Below, piece by piece: positions 62,799-64,000 of a DNA stretch of 64,000 nt. The notes under the pieces were generated by a model. That model was not told where the DNA came from, did not search any database, and saw only the letters and a list, made by a program, of their open reading frames with translations. Numbering within the stretch: position 1 is the stretch's first letter; the number at the start of each line of letters is the position of its first letter. Origin of the DNA: Corynebacterium camporealensis (GTDB taxonomy: Bacteria > Actinomycetota > Actinomycetes > Mycobacteriales > Mycobacteriaceae); assembly GCF_000980815.1 (NCBI RefSeq), contig NZ_CP011311.1, positions 658,627-722,626 of the forward strand, in the 5' to 3' direction. The translations under genes and the position numbers were made by a program.

Positions 62799-63572
62799 AT
62801 GCTGGAAGTGCTGCTTGGTCTACTCATGTGGACCACGTTTATGGCCCTGCCTTTACGCGGCCTGCGCATCGACTGGTCCTTGCTGCGTTGGTGCGTGGGC
62901 ATCAATCTGCTGTTGGCACCAGTAGTTGCGTTTGCAGTAACGCGCCTGCTTAACGATGCCCCCATGGCCACCGTCGCCTTCCTCGTCCTTATCGCACCGT
63001 GCGTGGACTACGTGGTCGTCTTTAACCGCATTGCCGGCGGCTCCGCCAACTTATTGCAGGTGACCCCAGTACTCCTAGCAGTACAGATGCTGGCCTTCGC
63101 ACTCTTGCTTCCTGGGCTTGCCGACCCGGTCATCTTCATCCAGCCCTTCGTGCTGCTTATTGTCTTGCCCCTTATCGCCGCATGGTTCCTGCAGCGCTAC
63201 GACCCCGCAGCCACTATCGCCGATAAGGCAATGAACCCACTGCTTATCGCAGTAGTATTGCTCATCCTGGTCACCTACGCACCTGAGCTGAATACCAGCT
63301 ACCTCGGCCTCTCTGGTGTCTACGCTCTCTTTGCCCTGTGCATGTGGGGAGGTACCTACACACTCACCACAATCGCCAAGACCAAACAGCCAACGGCCAT
63401 CGCCACCACCTTTAGTGGTGTCACGCGCAATTCGCTCGTCGTTCTACCAGTGCTCATGGCACTACCTATCGACAACGTTCCCGCGATCGTCGTCACCCAA
63501 ACCCTGGTCGAGTTAGTCTTCATGTTCACCATGGCAAGAATTATGCGACGACCTGCGGATTTGTCTGTATGA
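62799..63572 (+). CDS. BASS/ACR3-like transporter (arsenic-resistance or bile-acid symporter family), short
   Basis: 257 residues, about eight membrane helices. LPLRGLRIDWSLLRWCVGINLLLAPVVAFAVTRLL, LIAPCVDYVVVFNRIAGGSANLLQVTPVLLAVQ and the late VTRNSLVVLPVLMALP block resemble the bile acid:sodium symporter/ACR3 superfamily (LIAPC before a helix crossover is typical). It is shorter than usual ACR3 proteins (over 320 residues), lacking the first helix pair. It starts 15 bases after the ATPase stop, so it may be the tail of the iron operon. Substrate unknown. Confidence 0.7.
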   Translation: MLEVLLGLLMWTTFMALPLRGLRIDWSLLRWCVGINLLLAPVVAFAVTRLLNDAPMATVAFLVLIAPCVDYVVVFNRIAGGSANLLQVTPVLLAVQMLAFALLLPGLADPVIFIQPFVLLIVLPLIAAWFLQRYDPAATIADKAMNPLLIAVVLLILVTYAPELNTSYLGLSGVYALFALCMWGGTYTLTTIAKTKQPTAIATTFSGVTRNSLVVLPVLMALPIDNVPAIVVTQTLVELVFMFTMARIMRRPADLSV

Positions 63573-64000
63573 AACCGTGTGTGTAAATTAATCCAGGCAG
63601 CCGCGAGGTAGCCGGGAGGTTAACTGGTGGTTGACGGACTGATGATGTTCGGATTTGACTTTAAAAAAGTTGTTCCGGTAAGTTAGTTCGAGTCGCTCAG
63701 ATGAGGAGGTAAGTACTTCTGATTCGGGTGTGCGTATGATGTTTGAGAACTCAATAGTGTGCCAATACTTATTTTTGTTGTGGTCTGCTGTAGGTGGACT
63801 TGTGTTGGTGCCATCATCTCATATGGGTGGTGGTGTTGGTGTGTGCCGGATGGTGCCTTTCGGTTTTGAGGGTGTCATTGAAATAGAATTAATAATTTTC
63901 TTTACCGGCTACATACTAAGGGTTAACCAGCATGGGTTTTACTGTTTATCAGTAGGTCATGTGCCAGCCTTGCTTGTACCCCGTCGGGTAGGAGGCTGGT
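63573..64000 (+). promoter_or_regulatory. Promoter and leader of an rRNA operon (16S beyond right edge)
   Basis: No gene in these 428 bases. TTGACT at 63655-63660 and TAAGTT at 63679-63684 (18-base spacer) form a promoter; TATGAT at 63735 may be a second -10. GTTTGAGAACTCAATAGTGT at 63741-63760 is a conserved actinobacterial rrn leader element. Downstream are T/G-rich sequence and a hairpin (CCAGCC... GGCTGG, 63963-63999). No 16S start sequence (GAGTTTGATC) is reached. Confidence 0.7.

Noticed and set aside
63900..64000. Start of the 16S rRNA gene
   Set aside because: The conserved GAGTTTGATC start is not reached before the window ends; only leader sequence is present.

Overview
The window reads as a chromosomal segment of a Corynebacterium. 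The gene order lpqB-comF-hpf-secA, then rsgA/aroA/sigH-rshA/whiB, then the rhlE-DUF3107-DUF3152-adnA-adnB-K+ channel-nudC-uvrD2 block, matches the arrangement known from C. glutamicum and, in part, Mycobacterium. The tmRNA tag (AEKNSQRDYALAA) is of the corynebacterial type, coding is dense and GC-rich, and several genes look leaderless. I see no insertion sequence, prophage, integrase or CRISPR array: this is core chromosome with a few accessory transport islands. Species is not determinable from the sequence alone.

Layout. 1-5.4 kb: end of lpqB (partner of the MtrAB two-component system), comF, the ribosome hibernation factor hpf behind a complex repeated control region, and secA. 5.5-10.6 kb: an exported unknown, an Rv3235-like protein, a HAD-like/DUF6912 pair, rsgA-aroA, and a divergent SRAP protein. 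10.6-16.6 kb: sigH with its anti-sigma factor, an HNH protein, the tiny ribosomal protein bL37, a WhiB regulator, and an Rv3212-like protein with a DEAD-box helicase. 16.6-28.7 kb: a long same-strand run ending in the DNA-repair motors AdnA, AdnB and UvrD2, with a K+ channel and a Nudix enzyme between. 28.7-37 kb: an orphan cyclodehydratase-like protein, three protease-type proteins, a lipoprotein and the giant UPF0182 membrane protein. 37-43.8 kb: initiator tRNA, two alkylation-repair genes (tag, ogt), an Lrp/LysE-type exporter pair, two SdpI-like paralogues, a tandem 23-bp repeat, an AspT-type exporter and a secreted serine protease.

43.9-51.5 kb: hisN and a second inositol-phosphatase-family gene, prfB, an AbgT transporter, then ftsE-ftsX-smpB-DUF488-ssrA, which places the trans-translation pair (SmpB and tmRNA) together. 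51.5-58.8 kb: a GlgC-like nucleotidyltransferase, small enzymes, an amino-acid permease, and a second AbgT transporter coupled to an M20 amidohydrolase. 58.8-62.8 kb: an iron-siderophore ABC importer behind a cluster of DtxR-like sites. The window ends in a BASS-type transporter and the leader of an rRNA operon whose 16S gene lies beyond the right edge.

The most unusual signal is not a gene: the 11-base word GCTTGCCGATG occurs 15 times in 64 kb, always inside a gene and always on its coding strand, mostly but not only in the Leu-Ala-Asp frame. Chance would give about 0.03 copies. Other points worth attention are an AdnA subunit whose helicase motifs are degraded, an anti-sigma factor lacking its zinc histidine, a nested symmetric/duplicated control region before hpf, and four 23-bp tandem repeats upstream of the SdpI pair.
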